Positions 1 through 10,576 of a stretch of DNA of 22,299 nt are shown piece by piece. Location: the NCBI GenBank assembly GCA_009602725.1, contig WELB01000048.1:12757-35055 (forward strand), written 5' to 3'. Origin of the DNA: Spirogloea muscicola (Eukaryota > Streptophyta > Zygnematophyceae > Spirogloeales > Spirogloeaceae). Within the stretch, counting starts at the first letter, position 1; every line of letters starts with the position of its first letter. The position numbers were made by a program, and so were the translations under genes. The notes under the pieces are model-generated. The model was not told the DNA's origin. It did not search any database and worked only from the letters and a program-made list of their open reading frames with translations.

Positions 1-250
1 CGAAGGTGCAGCGCACGGGCCATGGACCTCTGCAGCGAGACGGCCAAGCGCATGCGATACACTTGCGCCAGCGACCCGGCTGCAGGAAAGTCTACCGGCT
101 CACCATGGAAGCGACGGGCGATTGCGTGGCGGGCGAGCTGGTTAAGTAGCTCAAGCCACCGAGCGCCCAGTGCCCCATGGATGTCAATTGCCAACGGGAA
201 GAACTCGTCTTCCGGCGGATGGTCGGCGTACTTGATCTCTTTTGCAGCTC
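1..250 (-). pseudogene. LINE endonuclease/C-terminal fragment, runs off the left edge
   Basis: Read on the minus strand, this gives the last part of the LINE protein: the block KYADHPPEDEFFPLAID, then ARWLELLNQLARHAI and LAQVYRMRLAVSLQRSMA. These match the region after the endonuclease core of the intact element at 13943-18019 (KYADHPVGDEFAALAID, RWLDLLQRLARQAI, LAQVFRMRLAVSFQRSLA). Similarity ends near 240-250, where an unrelated repeat of 'CTTGATCTCTT..AGCTCCCCAAG' begins. The piece is a near-perfect inverted copy of 881-1125. It has no start codon and is a fragment only. Confidence 0.85.
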
Positions 251-414
251 CCCAAGCTTGATCTCTTCCAGCTCCCCAAGTTAGCTTGTCAGATTTGTTT
301 GTGCTCACCCGTCGGTACTAATGTCATCTTAGGTACCTTAGATAAGGTCTCCGTATTATGTAGCCTTGTTTAGTCTGCACTCGACTCTGCCTGAACAATG
401 TATTGGCTTGAATT

Positions 415-454
415 GGCCTCCCTTTCAATTCATGCGCCCCGCGCGCCTTCTCTC
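415..454 (+). repeat. Short dispersed repeat (CCTCCCTTTCAATTCATGCGC type), copy 1
   Basis: The sequence CCTCCCTTTCAATTCATGCG followed by CCCCGCGCGCCTTCTCTC recurs, partly diverged and in both orientations, at about 5555-5600, 5632-5662, 13812-13857 and 21290-21330. Here it abuts the 5' truncation point of a LINE fragment, so it may be pre-existing target DNA. Identity of the repeat is unknown. Confidence 0.6.
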
Positions 455-1343
455 CTGACACTCCCAGATGAGGTGTTCCGCAATGCCGTCCACCGGCTCC
501 TGGGGCTGCCGCCTCCATGCCTCCAGGGCGTGCGTCAATGCCAGTGTGGCGAGCGAGGGGCCGAGCCTGGTGAGCTGCCTGCTCGCGTCCTGCGCTGTTC
601 CCACGGCGGCGAGCGGACGGCGGCCCACGACCGCCTCCGGGACGCGATGCATGGCATCCTGGTGGAGGCTGGCTTCGCGGTGGCAGCGGAGCACTCCGGC
701 GTCATGCCGCTCCAGGAACTGGCCGACGGTCTCCACGCTCGTCGCGTCGACCTGGTGGCCACCCCACAGGCCGGCGGTCCACGTCTGCTTCTGGACGTGG
801 TGACTACCGACGCATTCGACCGCTCCCACCCAGCCCAGTCTGCCACCAAGGCTGGGTACGCGGTCGCCTGCGCCGCTCGGGCAGAAGAGATCAAGTACGC
901 AGACCATCCGCCGGAAGACGAGTTCTTCCCGTTGGCAATTGACATCCATGGGGCACTGGGCGCTCGGTGGCTTGAGCTACTTAACCAGCTCGCCCGCCAC
1001 GCAATCGCCCATCGCTTCCATGGTGAGCCGGTAGACTTTCCTGCAGCCGGGTCGCTGGCGCAAGTGTATCGCATGCGCCTGGCCGTCTCGCTGCAGAGGT
1101 CCATGGCCCGTGCGCTGCACCTTCGTGCCGGAAGAGCCCTAGCTGCTGCCTCTGGCGGGGACCCACTTCCAGGACCCTAGCATCTCTGATCTGCGGCTGC
1201 TCAGCAGGGGTTACTGAGTCATTCGTAATTGCTTTGTTTCTTCTTGTGCTTGTTTTTCTTAGCGCTTCCCCTGGCTCCCTTCTCGTACTTTGTCCATTCT
1301 TTTTTGGGCTGGCTGTTCCAGCCCCTATCCTCCATGGGCGAGC
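452..1343 (+). pseudogene. 5'-truncated LINE copy: CCHC-like motif, endonuclease domain and 3' tail
   Basis: The copy begins abruptly at LTLPDEVFRNAVHRLLGL, equivalent to about residue 1087 of the intact element, and includes the endonuclease block (RRVDLVATPQAGGP, then LLLDVVTTDAFDRSH and KYADHPPEDEFFPL). Two defects mark it as dead. The histidine of the CCHC-like motif is lost (PARVLRC against AAHMLRC). Compared with the copy at 20371, about 8 nt are missing after AAASG near 1155, shifting the frame so the ORF ends at 1180. The original end, ISDLRLLSRGY-stop, is still readable at 1185-1217 in another frame. The 3' UTR follows, with the family hairpin at 1306-1324 and ATGGGCGAGC ending at 1343. 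Confidence 0.85.
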
Positions 1344-1403
1344 TCTTTCTTCTAATCGAGCGAGGGCTGTGAGAATCACGAAAGTGGCTCTTTCCTCTAT
1401 AAA

Positions 1404-1450
1404 TTGTCCACTCTATTCTGGGCTGGCTTTGCTAGCCCCTCTTCTTCTAT
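1404..1450 (+). repeat. LINE 3' tail with hairpin, interrupted by the next copy
   Basis: TTGTCCA is followed by GGGCTGGC (1420-1427), TTT and GCTAGCCC (1431-1438). One C of the 3' arm has become T, which still allows G-U pairing in RNA. The tail reads on to TTCTTCTATGGG and then joins directly to the coding tail of another copy at about 1451. Confidence 0.7.
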
Positions 1451-1680
1451 GGGGATAGTTTTCCGGCAGCTAGTCTGTCGGATCTGAGGCTCGTCACTCG
1501 TAAGTACTCAGTGATCCATCCTCCCCCTGATCTGACATAGCATCTTCCGACCCCATTGTAGCTGCTACACGCTTGTAGGCCCCTCCGAACCTTTGTCAAA
1601 TCTTTTTGTGGGCTGGCTTTTCGCAGCCCTTGCCCCCATTGGGAGTGCCACTTCTATCTCTTTTTCTTCCATGGGCGAGC
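1451..1680 (+). pseudogene. Strongly 5'-truncated LINE copy (C-terminal codons and 3' tail)
   Basis: GATAGTTTTCCGGCAGC and then GGATCTGAGGCTCGTCACTC correspond to the last codons (SFPAASLSDLRL.TR.Y) of the copy ending at 19119. The stop codon has decayed to TCA. The 3' UTR is nearly the same as 19120-19265, so both belong to one subfamily. The hairpin is at 1610-1629 (GGGCTG/CAGCCC), and ATGGGCGAGC ends at 1680. Confidence 0.75.
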
Positions 1681-1866
1681 AATTTCTTCTTTCAAAGGCG
1701 GAGAGGGCTGTAAAAGCTGACACACGACGTTGTCAAAAAAGCGAGACCCCAGCCAAGTGTTGCCCGCCCCCCGACATAGAGCTGGCTAGCCTTCACAACC
1801 CGCTTTCCACACTTGCAGGAGGCGTCACTCGTCAGCCGCGCGCACCTGCTGCGCAGGCGCCATGCG
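1681..1866. promoter_or_regulatory. Likely promoter/5' UTR of the PET117 gene
   Basis: This is the only sequence between the last LINE tail and the PET117 start codon. It becomes GC-rich toward the gene. I see no recognisable TATA box. Its role is inferred from position only. Confidence 0.3.
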
Positions 1867-2189
1867 ATGTCCCGCCGCGCCCTCGCCGTCGCGCTCGGCG
1901 TCAGCACGCTGACAGCGGCCGGGATCCTCCATATCCACCGGGCTCAGGTCGAGGAGCGCAAGGTGGCTCGCTTGCCTACGCTCGAATGTCGTGCCTCCAT
2001 CATGACCTCGAGCCGCCTGGCATGCCGGCGGTCTCACCGCTCAGTGGCCGATCTGGCGGCTCGCAGAACCTGCACAAGGGCGTCCTCCGTGACAAGGAGC
2101 TGTGGAAGAGGAAGCAGCGCGAGCGAGCTGAGAGTCTCCTGGCCAAGGCTGGGGGCGGTCCGGCTGGAGGGAGCACTTCGTCTGCCTAG
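1867..2189 (+). CDS. PET117: PET117-like cytochrome c oxidase assembly factor, 2 exons, 72 aa
   Basis: PET117 is a small mitochondrial inner-membrane protein needed for cytochrome c oxidase (complex IV) assembly; in yeast it partners the heme A synthase Cox15. Exon 1 (1867-1962) encodes MSRRALAVALGVSTLTAAGI followed by LHIHRAQVEERK: the MS(R) start, a single hydrophobic helix (about residues 5-21) and the charged 'H..Q..ER' stretch seen in the family. The intron is 1963-2066 (AAG|GTGGCT ... CTCGCAG|AAC, phase 0). Exon 2 (2067-2189) gives NLHKGVLRDKELWKRKQRER and a short tail ending TSSA-stop; 'LHKGVLRD' fits the family's 'L..GV.RD' signature. The 72-aa length is normal (about 70-80 aa elsewhere). 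I chose ATG 1867 over the out-of-frame ATG at 1862 because it gives the family N-terminus. The RCC1 gene starts 119 nt downstream. Reading the unspliced frame hides this gene. Confidence 0.8.
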
Positions 2190-2308
2190 TGCAAGCACCA
2201 GAAAGGCCGGAGCGAGCGTCATCTTTTCCTTTCCAACGGAGCACCTGAGTGCTCGGCGACTGATACAGCAGAGGTCTCTTCAACGGGTGAAACCAGGAAA
2301 TAGCTGTC

Positions 2309-4394
2309 ATGGTGGCCATGAGACATCTCCTTTCTCACAGGCGTATGAGCCAACTGGCTGTTAGATGCATGGACAGTCATGCAAACTGGCGAGGTCTGAC
2401 CTCATCTGCCACTGGACCTGCAGGTAAGCGTGAGCCCTGTGGTTGCTTCCATTTTACTTGTGGTTAAGCTGCTCAGCCTTGAAGCAGTCCCTTGCTCTTA
2501 AGTACTGTATGTGATAGCCCTCCTCGTCTGTCAAAGTACAGCCAAAAAGTATGCCCCCTTCAGGATGCTGGTGCTTCTACTTCCATCCTGCTTAAGTTGG
2601 AGCTCGCACTCAATATCCTTGACCTGCTGTACACAGCAGCAGCTGGTCGTAGGACGACGGTTTGGAGTTTTGGAGACAACAGCCAAGGTGCGCTAGGCCA
2701 CCCAAGTGGACTACAAGACTTTCAGTATGAACCTGAGACCGTGAGTGGCTTGCCTACAGATATTGTTTCAATTGCTGCTGGGCATTACCACTCATTGGCA
2801 GTCACATCATCCGGCCAGCTCTGGTCATGGGGCAGAAACCAGGAGGGCCAACTAGGGCCGACTAGGGAAGGCCTTGCCGAGCCACACCCTGTGCAAGGAT
2901 TGGAAGGAGTGCATATAGTAGCAGCAGCTGCATCAGCAGTTGTGAGCATGGCTATCAGCAAGGATGGAGATCTGTGGTCTTGGGGAACGTCTGAGAGGGG
3001 TCAGCTTGGACTTGGAGAGCATGTCACAAAAACTTCTGTACCCCAGCGAATTGAGCCATTGAGAGGAGTTGCGCAGGTGCACTCTCTAAGTACGTACATC
3101 TCCACCTCGAATTAGCTTCTCTGTGGCCTTCTGCTAACGCTTGCACACATTGCAAGTGTAAGCTGCCTCATGGTTGTGATCGTTCCCTGTGAGCGTGTAC
3201 TTTGCTGTGATCAAGCATGCATTCTCAGTTGTTGCACAAGATGGGAAGCTTCTTTCAACATACTTCCTGACTCAGCTGCCTTCCTCCCAGGTTGCCCTCG
3301 GCTGGGGCCACGCGCTGGCTTGCACAGTTGATGGTCAGCTTTATGGCTGGGGTTACGCTGACCAGGGGAGGCTTCCCCTATACTCTGACACGTTCAGAGC
3401 AGCTGCAAGAAACTGCCGTGACAATGCTGACTCTGGCAATGGTATCACATCCTTGAGTAAGGAAGAAGCTGATGCAGCATCTCAGCATCTGGCTGCGGAA
3501 GTGGGCATGGAGAAGCTGTACTGGACCCCTCAGCGCTCTGAGTTCTTCCTTTGTGTAGATGTGGCAACTGTTGCCTGTGGCATGGACCACTCCTTGATTC
3601 TGAGCGGTAAATACATCTGGTGGACATTTAGTTCCTAGTTTTCCCCCTCTGATCTTGATCCTGGTCCGTATTTGCTGTGCATGGCACAGCCTCTTCCTGT
3701 GTTGCATGCTTCATACATCATGTATGCCAGACCTATCTACCATCACTATAATTGCTGGTGTCCAGAAGAGACTAGGTTACAGTGTTGTATATAGTTGACT
3801 TGTCTCTCATGTGTCACTCTTTCTTTTTGACAATCGTGGATATTGACTTCCCGTCTTTATGCAGAGGCTGGGCATCTGTACACCCTTGGCGATAACAGTC
3901 TTGGACAGCTTGGGAAGGGCAGACAAGTGCCAGCTTCGGGTATGGTCTGTCCAGTTCCAGGTCTGCAGGTACTTCATGCAGCTGCAGGGCTTGGTCATTC
4001 TTTGGTCATAGCAAGGCAGGCTCCAACAGGCGGAGCTGTTGGAGCATTCACAGGTCTTGCTTCCACGGAGTCAGGCCAAAGGCTTTTCTCCTGGGGTTGG
4101 AACCAGGCCTTGCAGTTAGGCAGAAGTAGTGAACAGGCGGAGGACACCCCTGGCGAGATCGAGGGGTTGGAAGGTGTCATGGTGAAAAGCCTGAGTGGGG
4201 GTCGAGTGCATAGCTTGGCGGTGACTAAGAGCAAAGAACTGTGGACCTGGGGCACTGGTCATGGAGGTCGCTTAGGTCATGGGAGCTCCAGAGACGAGCC
4301 TGCACCACTTCCAGTGGAAGCCTTGATGGATCATCAAGTCCTAGGTGGTGCCTGCGGTCTTGACCACACTCTTGTACTGACTCAGCCCAAGTGA
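2309..4394 (+). CDS. RCC1-repeat (seven-bladed propeller) protein, probably mitochondrial, 4 exons, 466 aa
   Basis: Exons are 2309-2423, 2637-3076, 3291-3606 and 3865-4394. Introns are GT-AG with phases 1, 0 and 1. The product has RCC1 repeats throughout: VWSFGDNSQGALG (about residue 47), LWSWGRNQEGQLG (100), LWSWGTSERGQLG (151), LYGWGYADQGRL (202), LYTLGDNSLGQLG (295), LFSWGWNQALQLG and LWTWGTGHGGRLG, and it closes with GGACGLDHTLVLTQPK. Exon 1 encodes MVAMRHLLSHRRMSQLAVRC and more, rich in R/S/H with no acidic residue in the first 20, as in mitochondrial presequences. Length and targeting resemble plant RUG3 and animal RCC1L, mitochondrial RCC1 proteins involved in intron splicing/complex I (RUG3) or ribosome biogenesis (RCC1L); orthology is inference. 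ATG 2309 is the first ATG after an in-frame TGA at 2288. The second exon could start at 2637, 2640 or 2643 (tandem AG acceptors), all in frame. Confidence 0.85.
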
Positions 4395-4960
4395 ACAGTT
4401 GTTACATGCCTCTGAGGACATGTCTCATGCAGCATGCTTTCCAGCTACGTAATTCACCTAAAACTGTTGGCAACGAGCCTGTCTCAAAGCAGGAAGCGAA
4501 CTGCAGAAGGAAAAGACCTAAAGGCATTGGTTCAAGTGCGAGTAGCAGTTGGTGATCTGGCCTCCACCTGCTGCGGGATTGGCCAGCAGGCTTGGCCACC
4601 TGCTCATCATAGCGCTTGTTTAGGCCAGAGCGCCTTCTCAGCCAGCCTAGTGGGGGCGATGATGGTGGCCAAGCTGGGGCCATGTCACTTGCGAGACCTG
4701 CAGTTGCTTGGGTGCCCTTGTGCGTGTGCCAATCGGACTTTGCATCAGCTTCAATCATACTTTCGGATATGGTCTGTTCCATCTAGCTACTTAAACCGTG
4801 GGCTTCTGTGTCAGAAGGCAATGATGTGGATAAGCCAAGCCCATAGAGGATGCCCAAAAGTCCCAGAAATTGGTGTTCAACCTGCTTGTGAAAAGGGGTC
4901 AGCCAGGACGAGGCGGCCTGCAGAGCGACGCGAGCAGCTTCCACGCTCTTGTGCTCGGGG
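4395..4960. other. Intergenic stretch after the RCC1 gene, no gene recognised
   Basis: It should hold the 3' UTR of the RCC1 gene. ORFs of 126-188 codons cross it on both strands, but they lack recognisable motifs and splice context. Nothing here is supported as coding. Confidence 0.4.
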
Positions 4961-4964
4961 CCTT

Positions 4965-5232
4965 TTGGACTGGCCTTGCCCAGTCAACACCTTCTCCTGA
5001 AAGGGCCTCGTGCAGGCAGGCTACTTATCATCTTCTTTCTGCCGGTGGTATTGCTTTCCTGGTACTTCACTTGTTTATGAGACTACTTATCCATTCTATT
5101 TGGGCTGGCCATTCACAGCCATTGCCCCATCTTTACTAGCTTTTCATTCCCGGCAGGGTTTTTCAAATGGACCTTGCACAGTCTCTTCAGGCTGCCCTTT
5201 CATCCTATCCTCAATGAGCGAGCACTTTCTCT
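4965..5232 (+). repeat. LINE 3' tail remnants
   Basis: Two pieces are visible. At 4967-4984, GACTGG-loop-CCAGTC is a hairpin of the family shape with changed base pairs, preceded by GGGGCCTTTT. At 5089-5120, CCATTCTATTTGGGCTGGCC leads into a GGCTG/CAGCC stem (5103-5120) followed by ATTGCCCC. CAATGAGCGAGCACTTTCT at 5211-5229 matches the ATGGGCGAGCACTTTCT motif that ends other copies. There is no LINE coding sequence between them. Confidence 0.55.
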
Positions 5233-5900
5233 CACAGCTGCCGCCTCCCCTTAGAAGTGCGTCTCTCGTCTCCGGCTACTTAATTGTCCTGTTCCGACTT
5301 GCGGCTAATTATCAAGGGTTTCTAGTGGGCATCTGTTGTAGGCAACTGCTATGCTGAGTGGTTATGTTGCGGGTGTTGCCATGCTAGCGACAGGCAACAG
5401 CGGCCCAAGCGGGCTGCCCCGATGCGCAACAGCCAGCTGGGGCCTGGCCGGTTCGGCGCAACCGTCGGGCAGGGGAGCGCCAACTGCTGGCCTCGTCGGC
5501 GGGCGGCTCCACCAATAGCCAAGTGGTAGCAATAGCCAGGTGTAGAGAAGGCGAGGGCGGGTGCGCATGAATTGAGAGGGATGCCAAATCAAGCCACTGC
5601 GCTGCTCAAGCCAAAGCTACTGCAGAGAATGAGAGAAGGCGCGCGGTGCGCTTGAAATGAATGAGAACGGCAGTGCTACACTAGGCGGAGCCCTATGCCT
5701 ATCCTATGCTAGTGGAGGCAGAGGGAATATTGCGAGAGCCAGCTGGAAAAATTCATCACCCTGAAACTGAAGGGGCTTCAGGAACACGACTTTCTAACGA
5801 CACCACTGAGCACATGCAGATCCGACAGGCTAAGCTGAAAATTTTCGTGTATTTGAGACGTGTGTAATCTGGGGAGCCGGAGCACGAAGCCAGCGGCCTG
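5233..5900. other. Non-coding stretch with two copies of the short dispersed repeat
   Basis: On the minus strand, GGCATCCCTCTCAATTCATG (about 5569-5588) and a weaker copy at 5632-5662 (GCGCACCGCGCGCCTTCTCT) match the dispersed repeat at 415-454. The remainder contains short unsupported ORFs and no motif that I recognise. Confidence 0.4.
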
Positions 5901-6177
5901 GCTCAGTGCGCGCCCAGCGAGAGAGCACGCGCTGCTGGGAAAGCTTGGGAGCGCTCTTGAGTAAGCCGCATCCAGTTATATGCAACGAACGCCTGCAGAA
6001 TGCTAGTATGCTCCAAGCTGCCCCCCCGACTATGACGGTGCGCGTCAACAAGCTGGTCCGGATACGGGAGAGAGGGAGGAACAGTTATCGGGGCGTGGGA
6101 AGGGGGGGCAGTCCGCCCACGCTTGCATGCCCGACCACTGGATCAGAGCCAGCCCGGCCCCGCCCATCCCGCTCTCT

Positions 6178-6216
<39 letters not shown>

Positions 6217-7317
6217 ACGCCGCCGCCACCGCCCGGTCGCTGGCCCGCCGCAACATCTTCGTTGAGCCCCGCGGTGAAGCTTGTGCGCTAACATTGCGCC
6301 TGGGCGTCGCTCGGCCCGCGAGCGGGTCCAGGAGGCTGCGAGCACGTTGGATTGCACCGCAGCAAGGCAGCCCACAGCTCTATCCGGCATTCGTCGCGGA
6401 CGTATACGAGAGGTGTTGATGCTGCAGCACTGTCAGAAGAGTGATAAAGGCTTTCTAGACTGGTGAGACATCTCTGACTTCTGGAAACACGGGCCTTGAC
6501 AGCTGGCAGTTGCGAAGAGCCCACTGAATATTGTTACTACAAAGCACTGTGTGAGTGCGTCTTGAGACCTGAGCATCATGCTCTTCATCTTGGTGGTGTA
6601 GACGCAATTGGCATTATTCTAGATGAAGTTCTCGGATGTTGCTCGCTGCACAACGTCCTTACTGAGCAGATTTTGAATTGGATGCGTGCTGCTTGCTGCT
6701 GAACAACTCCAGCAATGCAAGACTCGTGACCCCTTGACTCGCTTGAGCTACCCTCAACTCTTGCATGAGAAGGGGGCATACACACCAACGCTGCCACACA
6801 TAGCTGTCAAGCAGTCAGTGATCAAAACGGACGTTTACAGGAGTCTACCAAGGCAAGCCCAGATTTTAGTGATGACTGATCATGCAGATTAGACTACTGA
6901 CTATTCTCTTTCGTTAGAAGAGGGCGAGGTTCCTGCTTTGCCAGTTGAGTGCAGCACGGGTGTGCTATGCCGCTCTAGAGTGCTCTCATGTTGCTGGTGC
7001 TATGACTCTAAGGCCTCAGATACAGCCAGGGTGAAAAGTATGCAGCTTCGTGCTCAGCGGCCTACACGGCTACATTGTATCTGTTTCAGTGCCCCTGCAG
7101 ATCCCTTTCTCGCGAAAGGAGCGGCTGCCAAGGCCTTTGAAGACATTCATTTTTCATGAAGACTTGCTCCAAACCAAGTCAGCTAGAGGGCTGGATTTCA
7201 CTTGCCAGCTGTGTTTGAAGCTCGAACCAGCTGTGCTCCACCTCATGTGCTGGCCGCCTCCTGCAAGCATGTCAAAGAGCGGCCTCGAGTTTACTTAGGA
7301 TTGCGTCAACTGCTTAG
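5901..7317. other. GC-rich upstream region and unresolved 5' part of the membrane-protein gene
   Basis: The region is GC-rich around 5900-6400 and then normal. A good donor-like site (CTG|GTGAGA) lies at about 6463 and a likely acceptor (TGCTTAG|GTT) at 7317. The promoter, 5' UTR and any signal-peptide exon of the downstream gene should be here, but no ORF gave a convincing hydrophobic leader, so no exon is called. Confidence 0.35.
6181..6216 (+). repeat. (CCG)12 trinucleotide tract
   Basis: Twelve uninterrupted CCG units are followed by imperfect units (ACG CCG CCG CCA CCG) to about 6232. The tract lies in the GC-rich region upstream of the membrane-protein gene. The long Ala- and Arg-rich ORFs that cross it are products of the repeat. 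Confidence 0.95.
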
Positions 7318-10300
7318 GTTCTGGCTACTGTGGCCAGATCGGCTTCGTTGACTTCTGGCTTCAGAATGTACGAGGAAGCAATGGACCCAACATCATCAAA
7401 GTACTGGTACTCAGCCTGCCTTACTGGCATGGTCGGCCTCTTACTTGCTGTCGGGCTTGCCATTCTGGGCCTCTTAGTAGCAGCAGCTTTATGCACGAGT
7501 CACTGCCTTGCAAGCTCTGGCGGCACGAGAATGCCGCAGAGAAAACATCTGCAAGACAACAGCAAAGGTGAGAGGCAATGACCAAGACTCATAACTCCTG
7601 TCTGTATATGGCTTAACAATTCGATTTTGATCAAAGTGCAAGCAGTGCTATTCTGCATGCTTCTGCATTACCAGCTGATAGCGAATATTCACACTCCTGA
7701 ACATGATGGGAGTAAAGGGCAGCCCCGCCAGCGAGGTCTTGTGCAAACTTTATACAAGCGTAAGAAGCTGTGACCTTGAATTCCGTGTAATATATATTGC
7801 ATTTTAGATGCAGATCGGTCAGCAAGGGTTCTGCTCAGGGGCGGAGTGTGGATGGCCACTTTGTACTTCTGTGGGGCAGTATGTGCAGTAGTCGGCAGCT
7901 TCCTCGTCGTTATGGAGGGCGCAGCCATTGAGAACCGGGTCTTTGGTGCCATACATGTGGTCCTTGACATGACTGAGGGTACATCAAAGGCGAGAACTAA
8001 ACCTTTCCCCATTCAATGTGGCTCTCTACTTGCCAGCTCGACAATCTTCTACCCCTTTTGTACTAGAAATTCCATGGGATTAACTGGCTTGCGACCTCTT
8101 GCTGTAGGCACCGTCCCTTACGAGAAATATGTGTGCTGTTTACTGCTTGATAATACTGCTCAAAGTTATCTAATATTTATTAATCAACATTATTCACTCC
8201 CTTAATATGTTCTGTGACAGACCCTTACAAATATATCTGCAGTCCTCCAAGACACAAGCATTGGCATGTCGACACTTGGCGTGAATAGAAGTGAAGCAAG
8301 TAAAGTCACAGAGCTGGCAAAGCAGCTGGGGAGCACCAGCAAGAAGGTCAGAAGTGTTTCTGCTTTTATTGATCAAGAGGTGAGCCAGAGGCGCCCGTGT
8401 TCCACATGCAGTGGCAGTGGACGTTGTTCTGCCACATGGGGAGTAGATGCAGGATTATTGCATCAAAGGACTTTGACAGAAAGGCCATCGACAGTTATAA
8501 GGGCAGATCAAAAGATTTGTCTGTTGCATGTGCCACATGCATAAGCATGCATCACAATCAAGCATTCAGTAGGTGTGACAACCACTACATTTACGCGATG
8601 TTTAGCAAGTTGGATTGAGGGATGTCAAGTAATTGATACATCAAAACCTACATAATTCGGACACATCCAGTCGTGAAAGCCAGCTTTCCTCATGCTACGC
8701 TCTTGTGACATGGCATGCGAGTGGTTCTGGGGACTAAGGAGGTCGATTGCTTCCTGACAGGACATCAGGTCCACGATACACTGCAGTATCTTGCAGTTAC
8801 AGTTGTGGCCCTGGCAGTCGTTACTCTGTTGACTCTCATTGGCCCCTGCCTCTGTCAGTCCAATTTCTCTAAGATACTCAGTGCCGTCATTGTTCTTGGA
8901 TTGCTTCTGGCCAGTATTTGGTTTTCCCTTTACGGCACATCCAATATATTGACGACTGTTGTCAACGACACATGCACAGGTCAGAGAGAACTATGCATTT
9001 GCCTAACTTCCTAATATGATCTACATATATCTGATAGGTGCACACCTAGATTGCTTAATGTCCTGCTTTTAGAAGTGTCATTTTGTGTTACATTCATCAG
9101 TATATGGGCTCAGATGATGGAGGTCGAGACTGAAGGTGAGATTGGTTGATTGGATCTGATGAATGTGTCATAAGTCAAAGCTGACCTTCCATGGCTACCT
9201 TGCACTGCCAAGTCCTTCCTACTGCATCCCTCTTCTGGCTAGATACATCTTTGACTTGGGGAGTGTTTTGCTTCTGATTCTTGGCTTCTCAAGGCATGGC
9301 CCAATACGACAACATGTGGCACCATGGTGCTGAAGACAAACGGATGCCTGTTGCAACAACATGGGAGAAATTCATGCCCTGTCAGAAGCTCAACCGCACC
9401 AAGCAAATACTCGCGGATGGAGAAATTGCAATTAGCAAGTTTGTTTAATTCTCAAGAACCTTCTAAGTCATTTTGTTAATCTACATGATTACAATTGCCT
9501 TGTGAAGCTTTAGTGCACGAGGTCATACGTATTTAGCTCATAAGCATCACCACTGCGTGACAAGATTAAGCTCCGCACATGCATCAGGGTCTCGGCCGGC
9601 TTACATGTACACGTTGGTCCCTTGCTGTGTCTCAAGCAGTGGATATGGCTCGTGCTTGTGCAGCTTAATTCTGACACTTGACAAGAACATTACCACCTAT
9701 GTCACTGACGCCGAAGAACTTGGTTTGCACACGGAAATCCGACCGCTTTGTGACCCTTTCCATCAAACAGAGACTACTTTGACTTCAGTCGACAACCACA
9801 TCAGTGCAAGCCCAAGGATGCTTAGTATACCTCCCAGGAACTCTCAAAATTGCAGTGACTTTGGCCAATTTATTGAGGAGTACAAGGTAATCCAAGCCTT
9901 GATGTGTTGTCGTCAGGCTTGAAAGCTACTCGCTTCTCCAATGCCAGCATGACTGCTGCCCACGCACACCGAAACACATGCCCTCCTCAATGGCCTGTCT
10001 ACTGTAGCTTCTCTCAAAAGTATGTGCGACTTTCATCACTGGCCTAATTGTAAGTTGATGTGCGGAGTAGCCATGGTGGCTTTGTGCAGGTTGTGGCCAC
10101 ACAGGCTGGTCAGAGCGGTATAAGTGGGTTGACAGCAGAGCAGGTTATCGATTCTGCCATGCGAATCAGCCATCTTGTAGCAGTTGTCCCAAACATCACC
10201 AGTCTGCTGGAGTGCAAGCCTGTGACAAGTATCATGGAGTATCTGATAAACAGCGAATGCAAGAAGCTGACAGGTAAGTCTGCCAGTGGACATATCTCAA

Positions 10301-10576
10301 TTCAACTCACAAGTACGGTGGATTGGCACAAAGACATGCGTGCTTAAGTCACAGACATGTATCTGACTTCTGTATCTGAGGTTGACTCCGCTGCTGAGGT
10401 GGTTGCTTTTCGTGTGGATGCCTTAAACAGGTCTCTTGCGTGTGATGGGAGTCTTGCTGCTCATCACAGCCACAGCAACTACTTTTACGTTTTGTCACCT
10501 ATTGCTGCTGCTGATTTGGAGCAGGCTTCCTAAGCAGCAAGCTTGCCATAACCAAGTGGCCCCACCACGACCATGA
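7318..10576 (+). CDS. Five-TM membrane protein of the plant At2g12400/At2g25270 family, 8 exons seen, N-terminus incomplete
   Basis: Exons are 7318-7567, 7808-7978, 8243-8379, 8769-8979 (or from 8787), 9294-9438, 9664-9886, 10090-10273 and 10431-10576; phases agree throughout, giving about 488 codons. TM helices are LTGMVGLLLAVGLAILGLLV, ATLYFCGAVCAVVGSFLVVM, YLAVTVVALAVVTLLTLIG, ILSAVIVLGLLLASIWFSLY and VMGVLLLITATATTFTFC. A long loop lies between TM4 and TM5, with conserved-looking cysteines (NDTC, MPC, RPLCDPF, NC, EC) and four N-glycosylation sequons (NRT, NIT, NCS, NIT), so it is probably lumenal or extracellular. The order SKYW-TM, TM, coiled loop, TM-TM-NDTC, LCNPF-like motif, last TM matches the plant family, whose topology resembles tweety/prominin; function is not established. 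Plant relatives have a leader before the first TM, so an upstream exon is likely; otherwise ATG 7366 would give 472 aa. The second intron can also be read as GC-AG (7990-8220). Confidence 0.75.

Noticed and set aside
4434-5139. Overlapping plus-strand ORFs after the RCC1 gene
   Set aside because: No family motifs, and the end is made of LINE tail sequence. More likely 3' UTR and debris.
5362-5592. 76-codon minus-strand ORF
   Set aside because: It overlaps a dispersed repeat copy, has no recognised domain and no splice context.
6085-6390. Arg- and Ala-rich ORFs across the (CCG)12 tract
   Set aside because: They are homopolymer products of the trinucleotide repeat, with no flanking conserved sequence.
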